A DNA stretch of 64,000 nucleotides from Verrucomicrobiota bacterium (GTDB taxonomy: Bacteria; Verrucomicrobiota; Verrucomicrobiia; Opitutales; Puniceicoccaceae), in NCBI GenBank assembly GCA_038744685.1, contig JBCDMB010000009.1, forward strand, positions 1 through 64,000, read 5' to 3'. A program made the position numbers and the translations under genes. Below the pieces are notes generated by a model. That model was not told the DNA's origin. It ran no database searches and saw only the letters and a program-made list of their open reading frames with translations. Shown here piece after piece: positions 45,892-54,428 of the stretch (positions are counted from its first letter, which is position 1; every line of letters begins with the position of its first letter).

Positions 45892-46947
45892 CTAACGGTA
45901 GAACGAGAATTTCTTGGGATCGAAGGCCTCTCGAATAGCTTCTCCGACAAAGGTGACTAGGACTAAGACCGCTACCATTCCAAAGAAGGTGGAGCTAACG
46001 ATCCATGGGGCGTCGAGTCGCTGAGTTCCCTGTTGTAGTAACTCACCCCAGCTCGCCGTTGGCGGTGGAATTCCGAATCCAAGGAAGTCGAGGGCCGTCA
46101 GGGATGTAATACCAGAGACAATCGTGAAGGGAATAAAAGTGACCACTATCGAAAGAGTGTTTGGAAGAAGATGACGGCGGATAATTTGCAGCGGGCTGGT
46201 TCCAATCAATCGGGCAGCAGCTACATAATCTCTGGTTTTCTCCTTAAAGGTGGCTGTCCTCATATACTGGGCCATCCCAACCCAGTTGAAAATAACCATC
46301 ACGAACAAAAGGGCGCCGATGCGAAAGTTGGCTCCTACCGCTGCCGGAATGGTAGAGGCGAGGATAATGACGATATAAAGGAAGGGAATATTTGACCAAA
46401 TCTCCATGAGTCGTTGCCCCAGAAGATCCACCCATGAACCGAAATAGCCCATCGCACATCCGAGAAAAATAGCCAGCAGGTAGGTAAAGGCCATGAGCGC
46501 AAGTGAGAAGCCGAGTGCGATCCGAAACCCATAAACCAAACGGGCGAGAATATCTCTGCCCAGTGGATCGGTGCCTAAGTAGTGCTCCAACTGAAAAGAG
46601 GGAGGATAGGGCGGAAAGGATCCATCTTGGTAGACCGATTCATTCGGACCATACGGCACGAGCGGCATAAGGACCCAGTTGGGGTTACCAGGCTCCGCAA
46701 ATTTCTTCTTTAGCTCGCGGTAGTTAGCCTCATAGAGATAGGATTCGCCAAACGTTTGGCCCGTAAATTCAGCACCATAAGTAGGAAAATACAGTTTTCC
46801 CTCATAGGAAACGATGAGAGCTCGATTGTTGATCCAAAGCTCTGCAACCGCGGAGAGAAAAATGATACCTAAGAGGAGGAGAAACGACCAATAACCCCGC
46901 TTGATGCTTCGGAATCGCTGGAGTCTTTTGCGGGTAATTGGATTCAT
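45892..46947 (-). CDS. yejE: Peptide-type ABC transporter permease (YejE-like)
   Basis: 351 aa, one N-terminal helix, a periplasmic stretch typical of YejE (YGAEFTGQTFGESYLY, LMPLVPYGPNES) and a BPD_transp_1 core with HYLGTDPLGRDILARLVYG and the EAA loop region YVAAARLIGTSPLQIIRRHL. The family imports oligopeptides such as microcin C. It follows yejB by 3 bp. The binding protein YejA and ATPase YejF are not adjacent; they must be encoded elsewhere, or upstream partners have been lost. Confidence 0.88.
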   Translation of the reverse strand: MNPITRKRLQRFRSIKRGYWSFLLLLGIIFLSAVAELWINNRALIVSYEGKLYFPTYGAEFTGQTFGESYLYEANYRELKKKFAEPGNPNWVLMPLVPYGPNESVYQDGSFPPYPPSFQLEHYLGTDPLGRDILARLVYGFRIALGFSLALMAFTYLLAIFLGCAMGYFGSWVDLLGQRLMEIWSNIPFLYIVIILASTIPAAVGANFRIGALLFVMVIFNWVGMAQYMRTATFKEKTRDYVAAARLIGTSPLQIIRRHLLPNTLSIVVTFIPFTIVSGITSLTALDFLGFGIPPPTASWGELLQQGTQRLDAPWIVSSTFFGMVAVLVLVTFVGEAIREAFDPKKFSFYR

Positions 46948-46950
46948 CTG

Positions 46951-47973
46951 CTAATCAAATCGGATCCGGGGATCTACCGCGGCAACGAGCATATCCGACA
47001 AAATGTTTCCAATAAGTAGAAGAATGGAAGAGATTAGGAGTATTCCCATAACGACTGGGTAATCCCTCTCGATTAGAGACGTGTAGCCAAGCAGGCCCAT
47101 TCCCTCGATTGAAAAAATCTTTTCGATCAGGAAGGAACCGGCGACAAAGATCGAAATCGCATTCCCAAAGTTGGTCGCGATCGGGATAAGGGAGTTGCGA
47201 AGCGCGTGCCGGAAAACCCCTTTTCCGAACGGAAGACCCTTTTCGGTGGCTGTCCGCATGTAGTCTGCCGCAAGGTTGTCAAAAAGGCTGTTTTTCATGA
47301 GAAGGGTCAGAAAGGCGAAACTACCGACCATGTAACAGGCCAACGGGAGAACCGAGTGCTTCGCTAAATCACCAACTTGGCCCCAGAAGGAAAGGTCTGG
47401 AAAGTCTGCACTCACAAAACCTCCGGTTGGAAACCACTCTAAGTCAAAACCGAAATAGACCAGGAGGATCGCACCGAGCGCGTATCCCGGTACAGCATAA
47501 CCCCCAAAGACGACCACTGAGGTTACGTTGTCGAGTTTCGAGCGATGCTTGATTGTCTTTAGAATTCCGAGAGGGATACAGACTGCGTAGGTGAGGACGA
47601 AGGTAATCAGACCGTAGTAAACAGAGATGGGCACCCTCTCGAAGATCATTTCTGTGACAGGTGTCTGATAGCGATACGAGTCTCCCAAATCGCCTCGAAG
47701 CACCCGGCCCAGCCATTCGAAATAGGCAAGCAGCCATGGCCGGTCGAAACCGTAGTAGGCCTCGATTTGTTCGAGCTGCCCCGGAGTCAAGCCAACGCCG
47801 GAGGAGGAAGTTGTGAGCCCCGTGCCACTGCCTCCGTCGGCCATCTGGCCTTGCATGATTGCCTGCTCGACGGGACCCCCAGGAAGAAAACGGGTAATCG
47901 CAAAAACAACGAGAGTGACACCGATCAGGGTCGGAATCACGAGGAGAAGCCGCTTGAGGAAGTATGTCTTCAA
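46951..47973 (-). CDS. yejB: Peptide-type ABC transporter permease (YejB-like)
   Basis: 340 aa with six membrane helices; first permease of the pair. N-terminus FLKRLLLVIPTLIGVTLVVF, then FLPGGPVEQAIM and a spacer (DGGSGTGLTTSSSGVGLTPG) typical of YejB, and the EAA-like loop YMRTATEKGLPFGKGVFRHA near the C-terminus. The closing IRFD is common to the DppB family. The gene diverges from the secreted protein gene at 48067. Confidence 0.88.
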   Translation of the reverse strand: MKTYFLKRLLLVIPTLIGVTLVVFAITRFLPGGPVEQAIMQGQMADGGSGTGLTTSSSGVGLTPGQLEQIEAYYGFDRPWLLAYFEWLGRVLRGDLGDSYRYQTPVTEMIFERVPISVYYGLITFVLTYAVCIPLGILKTIKHRSKLDNVTSVVVFGGYAVPGYALGAILLVYFGFDLEWFPTGGFVSADFPDLSFWGQVGDLAKHSVLPLACYMVGSFAFLTLLMKNSLFDNLAADYMRTATEKGLPFGKGVFRHALRNSLIPIATNFGNAISIFVAGSFLIEKIFSIEGMGLLGYTSLIERDYPVVMGILLISSILLLIGNILSDMLVAAVDPRIRFD

Positions 47974-48066
47974 GGTTTTTCGGTAGCTGATAGGCGTTTT
48001 TGGAGAAAATCAAAGAAGAAAATCGGCGTTGACAGGCAATCGTGATCGGGAGACAGTAAGGGAGCC

Positions 48067-48651
48067 ATGAAACACTTCTTTTCTTCTTCGATTGTCTGCT
48101 CTGCTCTTCTACTTGGTGCGTCTCAATCCCAGGCGCAGGATTCGGAAGGCGAGGATTTTACTCCTATGGTTTTGGTCGGGGCCATCTCCGCATCCGTCAT
48201 GTTGGTGGATGTTGAGTTTGCGAATCTCCCTTCAGGCAAGGTCCTAAGGGCTGGACCAGACGGGGTTGAGGTTCTCGACCCAGCGGACGTTCCTGAAACC
48301 AGCCCATCTGTTCCCCGGATCACCGTGGGAGCTGTTGATACTCTGCCCGCCGCTCAAAAGCAGGCATTGGCCCGTCGGCTAGAGAGGGTGTTGGATCAGA
48401 TCATGATTGCTTACGACGACGGTGTAGTTTCCGCTGATGATGTCATCGAGATCGTGAAGTTCCTTTTGGCTGTGGATCTACCCTTTGATGAGCGGTTCCG
48501 GGGACAGCTGGTCAGACGATTTGGGCCACTTGTTGATACGATAGAGCCCGACGATGGAGAAACGCAGGTAGTTGACCCGATCCTTCTCGAACCTGACGAA
48601 GAGCCTCAGGTCACTGATCCGATCGATCTCACACCTTACTTTGCTCCTTGA
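48067..48651 (+). CDS. Secreted hypothetical protein, Asp/Pro-rich tail
   Basis: 194 aa from ATG at 48067 with GGGAG upstream. Signal peptide MKHFFSSSIVCSALLLGASQ ending before QAQDSEGE. The middle forms a helical domain (AAQKQALARRLERVLDQIMI, SADDVIEIVKFLLAVD) and the C-terminus repeats a VTDPI/VVDPI pattern with acidic spacers. No family recognised. A strong terminator follows at 48696. Confidence 0.65.
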   Translation: MKHFFSSSIVCSALLLGASQSQAQDSEGEDFTPMVLVGAISASVMLVDVEFANLPSGKVLRAGPDGVEVLDPADVPETSPSVPRITVGAVDTLPAAQKQALARRLERVLDQIMIAYDDGVVSADDVIEIVKFLLAVDLPFDERFRGQLVRRFGPLVDTIEPDDGETQVVDPILLEPDEEPQVTDPIDLTPYFAP

Positions 48652-48695
48652 GATTGGCTTGAATAATCAGATCACTCTTGGAACTATTTTCCTTC

Positions 48696-48724
48696 AAACG
48701 CCCGTGGCAGCACGGGCGTTTTTC
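48696..48724 (+). terminator. Rho-independent terminator
   Basis: An 11-bp perfect stem, AAACGCCCGTG / CACGGGCGTTT, with loop GCAG and a run of T after it. It closes the transcript of the secreted protein gene at 48067-48651. Confidence 0.9.
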
Positions 48725-48992
48725 TTGGTTTTGCGAGGGATTCCTCCTGAACTAATGTGATGTCAGTGGAGTTCGTTTCTAAAAAGATCTTTGAGTGGCC
48801 AGTTCGCGGTTTCAGCCATAGGGTCTCTGGAGGGTGAGCGTCTTGCGGACTGTTCAATTATCTGGATTGCCAAGCGTTGCGGACACCGACCCGTCACGAT
48901 CTTAGCCGAGTCGAGACGGCTTCCCTCCATGGTTGGGGTTGTTAATCTGTAGGCTCTTATACAGAACTCGGTATGATTGTTCCCCGAATCCT
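48725..48992. other. Intergenic stretch, nothing recognised
   Basis: Between the terminator and the small membrane-protein gene no motif, RNA gene or repeat could be supported. A 98-codon frame on the minus strand (48763-49059) overlaps the small gene and has no family or membrane signature. Confidence 0.5.
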
Positions 48993-49133
48993 CTATCGGG
49001 CTAACAGCATCAGGAAGGGCAAAAGGATGAGGATTGCCATGACAATGTAGAGAATCCAAATCGCACGGTCAGCTTTCCGTTTAACTTCGGGTGGAACGTC
49101 GTCCTGCGGCGCTTCATTGTTCTTCTCAGTCAT
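48993..49133 (-). CDS. 46-aa single-TM small protein
   Basis: ATG at 49133, stop at 48993. A charged N-terminus (MTEKNNEAPQDDVPPEVKRK) precedes one membrane helix (IWILYIVMAILILLPFLMLL) and a final Ala-Arg. The arrangement, acidic then basic residues right before the helix, predicts an N-in orientation. Codon use looks like that of neighbouring genes and no frame overlaps it with better support. Function unknown. Confidence 0.6.
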   Translation of the reverse strand: MTEKNNEAPQDDVPPEVKRKADRAIWILYIVMAILILLPFLMLLAR

Positions 49134-49271
49134 GCAGTTTAGGAGGATAGGTGACTATCACTTGGGGTCGAGCGGAAAGGTGAGCATGCCAGGTTGGCCG
49201 CGTTGCGGGTGAACACGTTATTCTCTGGAAAGCCATGTTTGAGACACAGTTGCTCTAGCGAATTGGAGACT

Positions 49272-49772
49272 TCACGCGAAAAAATGGTAGATCAACTGAA
49301 GGACAATGTTAGCAGCTAAAGCAGCTGCAATATCATCGACAACAACACCCCATCCTCCGGGAAGATTCTGGAGTTTTTTGATCCCGAACGGCTTTGCGAT
49401 GTCGAAGAGACGGAACAGTAGAAAGCCCGCGACTATCCATGGCCAGGTAGCTTCTCCTGGTTGAAAAGGTATCGCAAAAAAGCAGACGGGCACCGCGATG
49501 CATTCATCAAGGACTACGCATCCGGGATCTCTTTGGCCAAGTCGGATCTCAGCTTCTCCGCAGAGAGGCACGGCCAGAAAAAAGAGCACGGCGCAGAGAA
49601 CCAGATAGGGAACGGGGGGGAGATAGGCAAACAGTAGGGTAAAGACCAGCACACCGACAGCAGAACCCCAAGTGCCGGGCGCTTTAAAACGGCCAATAGG
49701 GCCGAAGGTCGTTGCGCCGACAACAAACCACCGAGGGAGCAGGCTCCAGAAGATCTTTCGCTCCTGCGTCAC
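49272..49772 (-). CDS. pgpA: Phosphatidylglycerophosphatase A
   Basis: 166 aa membrane phosphatase that makes phosphatidylglycerol from PGP. Family marks: FGPIGRFKAPGTWGS near the N-terminus and the metal-binding DPGCVVLDECIAVPV, then FRLFDIAKPFGIKKLQ and GGWGVVVDDIAAAL. Start is GTG at 49772, 10 bp behind pgsA, so the two consecutive steps of PG synthesis are encoded together. Confidence 0.92.
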   Translation of the reverse strand: MTQERKIFWSLLPRWFVVGATTFGPIGRFKAPGTWGSAVGVLVFTLLFAYLPPVPYLVLCAVLFFLAVPLCGEAEIRLGQRDPGCVVLDECIAVPVCFFAIPFQPGEATWPWIVAGFLLFRLFDIAKPFGIKKLQNLPGGWGVVVDDIAAALAANIVLQLIYHFFA

Positions 49773-49782
49773 AAGCTCGCCC

Positions 49783-50364
49783 TTACTTGCCCGCTGGTGC
49801 CATCAGACCCCGGTAATTCCAGAGATATACGGCTCCTGAAACCACGGTTAGCGCTGTTGCGAGAATGAAACAAATAACTCCCGCTGAATGTACAAAATTT
49901 GCCACTGCCGATTCTCCTCCGCTGAAGTCCATAGAGACTGCTCGGGCAAGAAGCAAAAGAGCGATCGAGACTATTTGAAATACCGTTTTGTATTTTCCCA
50001 GTCTTTCGGCTGCGAGAACGATCCCACGGGCTGCAGCAACCAATCGTAGTCCGGTGATCCAGAGCTCTCGGGTGATTATTAAGAGAACAAGAAAAAGGGT
50101 CCACGGTGGCAAGAGATCAATCGAGACGAGAACGACTAGCATCCCGACCATCAGAATCTTGTCCGCGAGGGAATCCATGAGTTTACCAAAGTCGGAGATC
50201 TCGTTCATTTTCCGGGCTAGCCACCCGTCTGCCCAATCCGTGATCGCTGCCACCAAGAACAGGACAAAGGCAAAGGTCGGTCCCGGGGTCGGGAGAAAGA
50301 GGCAGACTGCGATGAGGAACAAAAAGGGGATCCGTGACAGCGTCAGTAGGTTGGGTAGACTCAT
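49783..50364 (-). CDS. pgsA: CDP-diacylglycerol-glycerol-3-phosphate 3-phosphatidyltransferase
   Basis: 193 aa from ATG at 50364; the longer frame to 50508 crosses a REP-like hairpin and adds no family sequence. The CDP-alcohol phosphotransferase signature D(x)2DGx2AR(x)8Gx3Dx3D is present as ITDWADGWLARKM ... DFGKLMDSLADK. N-terminus SLPNLLTLSRIPFLFLI is typical of PgsA. Product PGP is used by the following pgpA. Confidence 0.93.
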   Translation of the reverse strand: MSLPNLLTLSRIPFLFLIAVCLFLPTPGPTFAFVLFLVAAITDWADGWLARKMNEISDFGKLMDSLADKILMVGMLVVLVSIDLLPPWTLFLVLLIITRELWITGLRLVAAARGIVLAAERLGKYKTVFQIVSIALLLLARAVSMDFSGGESAVANFVHSAGVICFILATALTVVSGAVYLWNYRGLMAPAGK

Positions 50365-50458
50365 CGAGGTGGGACTATGGCCACGGTCATTGGGAATGCA
50401 ATCTGGTTTCGATTCGGGTGCGATTTCAATCGATGTCAGGTCTAGTCCCAAAGGATAT

Positions 50459-50483
50459 GGAGGGCGCTTGTCCTCAAGCGCCG
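50459..50483 (+). repeat. REP-like element, copy a
   Basis: 25 nt: GGAG, arm GGCGCTTG, loop TCCT, arm CAAGCGCC, G. The 8-bp stem is perfect. RAYT-linked REP elements start with a conserved tetranucleotide (GTAG in E. coli) before a hairpin. The 16 nt before it (GTCCCAAAGG...) are shared with copy b. Confidence 0.7.
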
Positions 50484-50683
50484 GGCGGCGGATCATGGAC
50501 CCTCGCATTCCAGTGAGAGTTTCCGCGGGATTTTGCCTGTCTGCATTGCTTCCAGGCTAACCCGAGATATCAGCTGGCCACTGCTACCCTACGAGCAAAG
50601 GCCAGAACGGACGACAGCCCTTGTTCGAAACGGGAGTTTGTGAAGAACACAATACTTTGGAATAGGATGCTAAATTTTTGCTA

Positions 50684-50717
50684 ATTAGTCTTCTCTTTTC
50701 ATCTATCGTAGACTGGT
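50684..50717. promoter_or_regulatory. Conserved 7-bp inverted repeat upstream of PEP-CTERM gene 1
   Basis: Arms ATTAGTC and GACTGGT around a 20-nt loop that ends ATCTATCGTA, 27 nt before the start codon. The same layout occurs before gene 2 at 51608-51641; the pairing is kept there by a compensatory change. Confidence 0.6.
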
Positions 50718-50744
50718 TTGCTCGCGTGGGATTTCCTCGGCTTC

Positions 50745-51398
50745 ATGTCAGTATTAGGTCGACTTCGAAACACTCTCACGAGAACCACCCTTACTGGGAT
50801 CGTAGCTAGTCTTTCAGTGTCCCCTGTTATGGGGGTTATGACGGTTCACTTCGTGGAAGAGTCGGGTGGCCTGCGCGTGAGTTTTTCCGGTTCGCTCGAC
50901 CTCACAGGTGCCGGGGTTTTTTCGGACGGAATACTTCGAAACACGACTGGGATTTTCACTGCGCAAGGAGTGACTTTGCCGGGGGCTTTTGACTACGACC
51001 ACGAAGGGCCTTCGATCGGTTCCTCGACATTCCTTACTCCGGATGATGGCCTTGGGACACAGATTTTACCTACCCCAGACAGTAACGTTCTCGGGTTTTA
51101 CGACGGAGGTCTCTGGTGGTCAGCTGTACATGTGACCGGCGGAACGGAGTTAGAACCGACGGAGCTCACAGCGGATCCCTTCCGTGACACCGTGTTTTTC
51201 GGCGGTAAAAGCCTTACCGATATCGGGGCTCAGCCTGGGGACATCGCGGAAGGGACGGTACTCTGGACGGCCAACGTTACTGGCGATACCTTTGTGTTCT
51301 CGCGGACCGTTCCGGTTCCTGAACCGTCCTCATTTGCCCTACTCTTTGGCCTTGCTACCTCTCTTGCTCTGCTGAGAAGGCGGTCGAGGCGAGGGTAA
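50745..51398 (+). CDS. PEP-CTERM sorting-domain protein 1
   Basis: 217 aa. Signal peptide in the first 35 residues (TTLTGIVASLSVSPVMGVM), a beta-rich exported domain beginning MTVHFVEESGGLRVSFSGSL, and a PEP-CTERM tail: VPEPSSFALLFGLATSLALL followed by RRRSRRG. Such proteins are processed by an exosortase at the PEP motif and exported, often with exopolysaccharide; no exosortase gene is in the window. Nearly identical to gene 2 at both ends but different in the middle. Confidence 0.9.
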   Translation: MSVLGRLRNTLTRTTLTGIVASLSVSPVMGVMTVHFVEESGGLRVSFSGSLDLTGAGVFSDGILRNTTGIFTAQGVTLPGAFDYDHEGPSIGSSTFLTPDDGLGTQILPTPDSNVLGFYDGGLWWSAVHVTGGTELEPTELTADPFRDTVFFGGKSLTDIGAQPGDIAEGTVLWTANVTGDTFVFSRTVPVPEPSSFALLFGLATSLALLRRRSRRG

Positions 51399-51607
51399 GG
51401 TTCTTGAGATGTCCTGAGGGAAATTTGTAAGCGATAGCCCCTATTCTTCCGATTCTTGTTTGTATTGTAGGGGGATGTAGTATTAAAACGGGGTTGTTGA
51501 GGGGAGGGATCGCCATCCTGAAGCCGTCTCAAACTCTGTGCTCTCAATCTAATCGGGGAGTTCGTTAGGAGCCCAGGAGTTCTAGATAGAATGATAAATT
51601 TTTGCTA

Positions 51608-51641
51608 ACCTGTCCCCTCTTTTTATCTATCGTAGACAGGT
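51608..51641. promoter_or_regulatory. Conserved 7-bp inverted repeat upstream of PEP-CTERM gene 2
   Basis: Perfect arms ACCTGTC and GACAGGT around a 20-nt loop ending ATCTATCGTA, again 27 nt before the start codon. See 50684-50717. Confidence 0.65.
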
Positions 51642-51668
51642 TCTCCCGCGTGTGATTAGCTCAGCTTC

Positions 51669-52328
51669 ATGTCAGCTTTAGTTGGACTTCGAAATACTCT
51701 CACGAGAACCACCCTTACTGGGATCGTAGCTTGTCTTTCAGTGTCCCCTGTTATGGGGGTTATGACTGTTCACTTCGTGGAAGAGTCGGGTGGCCTGCGC
51801 GTGAGTTTTTCCGGTTCGCTCGACCTTGCGAACACTGGGATTTCTTGGGATGGTAATCTTTGGAACTCCTTTGGGGAATTTACCCCTGATGTTGTGATCC
51901 TGCCAGGGGTTGATGACTATAGGGCAATAGGTCCTTCAGTAGGGTCCTCTTCATTTCTTGGTCCTTCTGCTCCTTCGCCTTCCTCTGGGGTTTTTCCTAT
52001 GTTGGATGATGACCATCTGGGTTTCGCTGAAGGGGGTCTCTGGTGGTCGGAGGTTCATGTGACAGAAGGATCCGTCTTGGCCCCAACAGAGCTCACGGCC
52101 GATCCTTTCCGTGATACGATGTTTTTCGACGGTCTGACCCTCGCTGACGTAGATGCCGAGCCAGGGGATATCGCCGAGGGGACAACCCTTTGGACCGCTA
52201 CGAATGGCTCTAACGATACCTTTATCTTTTCGAGGGCGGTTCCGGTTCCTGAACCGTCCTCCTTTGCCCTACTCTTTGGCATGGCTGCGTCCCTTGCCCT
52301 GCTGAGAAGGCGGTCGAGGCGAGGGTAA
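51669..52328 (+). CDS. PEP-CTERM sorting-domain protein 2
   Basis: 219 aa, tandem duplicate of gene 1. The upstream element, signal peptide and first 60 codons, and the last 45 codons (ELTADPFRDTMFF, then VPEPSSFALLFGMAASLALL) are almost identical, whereas about 60 residues in between have diverged and carry a Pro/Ser insertion (GPSAPSPSSGVFPM). The function is unknown beyond export through a PEP-CTERM/exosortase route. Confidence 0.9.
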   Translation: MSALVGLRNTLTRTTLTGIVACLSVSPVMGVMTVHFVEESGGLRVSFSGSLDLANTGISWDGNLWNSFGEFTPDVVILPGVDDYRAIGPSVGSSSFLGPSAPSPSSGVFPMLDDDHLGFAEGGLWWSEVHVTEGSVLAPTELTADPFRDTMFFDGLTLADVDAEPGDIAEGTTLWTATNGSNDTFIFSRAVPVPEPSSFALLFGMAASLALLRRRSRRG

Positions 52329-52530
52329 GGTTTTGCAGAGTCGATTACGCGTAGGATTATGATTCGGAGGTCAAATGGTCTTAAACTGGCATTCTAGGTG
52401 GTCCCTCCTGCATAAGTTACGAGCTTATCCCGTAGACTAGGCCACGTGGCCTAAATTGGACTCGAGGAGAGTGGAGAGACAAAAGAATGATTTGATTTGA
52501 CTAATGCTGGTTGTTGATCGGGAGGCAGCG

Positions 52531-53127
52531 ATGTTAATGTTTAGAATTAAGATGATTTTCAAAGCGTGAGTTCTTTTCTTGGCTACTGGCCTCTTCTCAA
52601 CGATCCCGGCGGGTGCGATGATCAGTATCACCTACAACAATGTAACTGGGGATTATATGGTTGCGGGTAGCGATGATGGGCCGGGTGACGGGGGTGCTCC
52701 CCGAGTGGATTACGTTTGGGAATTCGACGGGCCAAATTTTTTGTTTAATTCTATGGCATCGTTGACTTCTGCATTAGATAATGATGGTCCATTTGCCGGA
52801 ACAGCTGGGGGTCAAACGGTCACCAATTTCGTTTCGCAAAATGGTGTGAGCTCGGATCCGGTCAGTGTCCTTTTTAGGGCTCTTGTGGCCGGCGATCCTG
52901 TTGCCGGGGGTGTTTTGAGTTTCGATGGTTCGAGCGGCACGGTAGCTCCGAGTCGATGGTTTTCGGGACTCGGAGTGTTTGTGGGAGATCCTACTCCGAC
53001 TGGTGCAGATCCAACGACTTCTACCCTTACCTTTGCTATTGTCCCCGAACCTAGTTCCTTAGAGGTTTTGGTCTGTCTTCTCGCGTTTGGACTCACTTTG
53101 AATCGCCGCCGTCGCTCGGCGACGTAA
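52531..53127 (+). pseudogene. PEP-CTERM protein 3 with in-frame TGA in the signal peptide
   Basis: An ATG at 52531 preceded by GGGAGG (52520-52525) opens a signal peptide, MLMFRIKMIFKA, that meets TGA at 52567-52569 and continues in the same frame as VLFLATGLFSTIPAGA and the mature domain (MISITYNNVTGDYMVAGSDD). The stop aligns with a Ser of the paralogue at 53368. A TTG at 52579 could restart translation, but without a ribosome site and with a clipped signal peptide. The rest is intact to VPEPSSLEVLVCLLAFGLTL and RRRR. Nonsense mutation, sequencing error or readthrough are the options. Confidence 0.75.
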
Positions 53128-53367
53128 GGCGCGGTTCGGTACATCCGTGACAGAGGGTGGGAAACCATTCGTAAACGCGGAGGGATCGAAAATTGAAGCG
53201 GTTCAATGAAATAGGAGAGGCTAATTTTCACCAAGAAGGACACGAAGAACTAAGAAAGAGAGGAAGTCCGTGCATCTGCCGTGTGGAATTCTTCGTTTTC
53301 TCCGTGCTTTCGATAAGTGTTTTTTTGATGGATCATCGGCAGAGAACTTGCTAGTCTCTCTCCCGTT

Positions 53368-53973
53368 GTGAGAAAGATGTGGAAAATCTACAAAGTATCA
53401 GCGGTGTTTGTAACGGCGGCTTTTTTGGGTTCGGCTCCGGTGTCGGCGATGATCAATATCACCTACAACAACGTGACTGGGGACTACACCGTTGGGGGTA
53501 GCGACAATGGACCGGGTGACGGAATTACTACTAGGGTGGATTACCGGTGGGTGTTTGATAATCCATTTCCTAGTGAGACAACATTGTTTGTTTCGTTGGG
53601 ATTATTGTCTCTCGGTCTGACTGCAGACGGGGCTTTTGCGGGCACGGCTGGCACCGGCTCACCGGCAATCGTCTCGTTTGTTCCTGATATGGGTTTTGGC
53701 GGGGATCCGCTTACTGTTGATTTCCGAGCAATTGTTTCCAGTGATCCTGGTTCTGGAGGGCCTCTGATCTTTGACGGTTCGAGCGGCACGGTCGCATCCG
53801 GTTTATGGACGGCGGGGTTAGGCGATTTCGTGGGTCAACCCACTACGGTAGCCAATCCTACCACTTCCCCTCTCACATTTACGATTGTTCCCGAGCCTAG
53901 TTCCTTCGGGGTTTTGGTCGGTCTTCTTGCCGTTGGGTTGACTCTGACGCGCCGTCGCCGGTTGATGCGTTGA
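53368..53973 (+). CDS. PEP-CTERM sorting-domain protein 4
   Basis: 201 aa from GTG at 53368 (ATG at 53377 is an alternative). Signal peptide KVSAVFVTAAFLGSAPVSA, then MINITYNNVTGDYTVGGSDN, a block shared with genes 3 and 5, the shared DGSSGTVASGLWTAGLGDFV, and VPEPSSFGVLVGLLAVGLTL followed by TRRRR. It belongs to a different PEP-CTERM subfamily from genes 1 and 2. Export by exosortase is inferred. Confidence 0.88.
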   Translation: MRKMWKIYKVSAVFVTAAFLGSAPVSAMINITYNNVTGDYTVGGSDNGPGDGITTRVDYRWVFDNPFPSETTLFVSLGLLSLGLTADGAFAGTAGTGSPAIVSFVPDMGFGGDPLTVDFRAIVSSDPGSGGPLIFDGSSGTVASGLWTAGLGDFVGQPTTVANPTTSPLTFTIVPEPSSFGVLVGLLAVGLTLTRRRRLMR

Positions 53974-54351
53974 GCATTTCGGGAGGTCGTTGGGAAAAAC
54001 GAATTTCTGAAACGCAGGCGTCGTCCGTCCTTTTCGATGCCAGTTTACTGGTTTGCTGCTTTCTCCTGCGATACTAGATTCGGCATTGGTGATCGTCCCA
54101 AAGAAAAATGGAGGGCGTTTGTTCTCAAGCGCCGCGCGTCTGGTAACGGAACTCGCAGGCCAGAATGAGCCTTCTCAAGGAATTGGATCATCGGCAAGAC
54201 TACGAAGCTAACGCGACGGATCACGGACATCGAGGACGATATCCCTCCAAAAAGATTGCTTCAGATAAAGTGCATCTTTCTGCCTAGGGTATTCGACGGA
54301 AGTCTTGACAGATCGGGGCCTTCTTCGGTTTTCTCAAAAGTTTCCTAGGAA
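53974..54351. other. Intergenic region with one REP-like element
   Basis: 378 bp between PEP-CTERM gene 4 and tRNA-Arg. It contains the REP-like hairpin at 54110; no gene could be supported in the remainder. Confidence 0.6.
54110..54134 (+). repeat. REP-like element, copy b
   Basis: GGAG, arm GGCGTTTG, loop TTCT, arm CAAGCGCC, G. Compared with copy a, one stem pair is a T.G wobble and one loop base differs; length and layout are the same. Confidence 0.68.
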
Positions 54352-54428
54352 GCGTGGCTAGCTCAATTGGATAGAGCACCTGACTACGGATCAGGAGGTT
54401 GGGGGTTCGACTCCCTCGCCGCGTGCCA
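54352..54428 (+). tRNA. tRNA-Arg (anticodon ACG)
   Basis: 77 nt with encoded CCA. Anticodon arm CCTGACTACGGATCAGG with anticodon ACG, normally edited to ICG by TadA; T arm GGGGGTTCGACTCCCTC; D arm AGCTCAATTGGATAGAGC. The first acceptor pair is G1:U72, as in the tRNA-Lys of this window. Confidence 0.96.

Noticed and set aside
48763-49059. 98-codon minus-strand frame
   Set aside because: Overlaps the 46-aa membrane-protein gene in a different frame and shows no signature; the shorter frame has the clear membrane helix.
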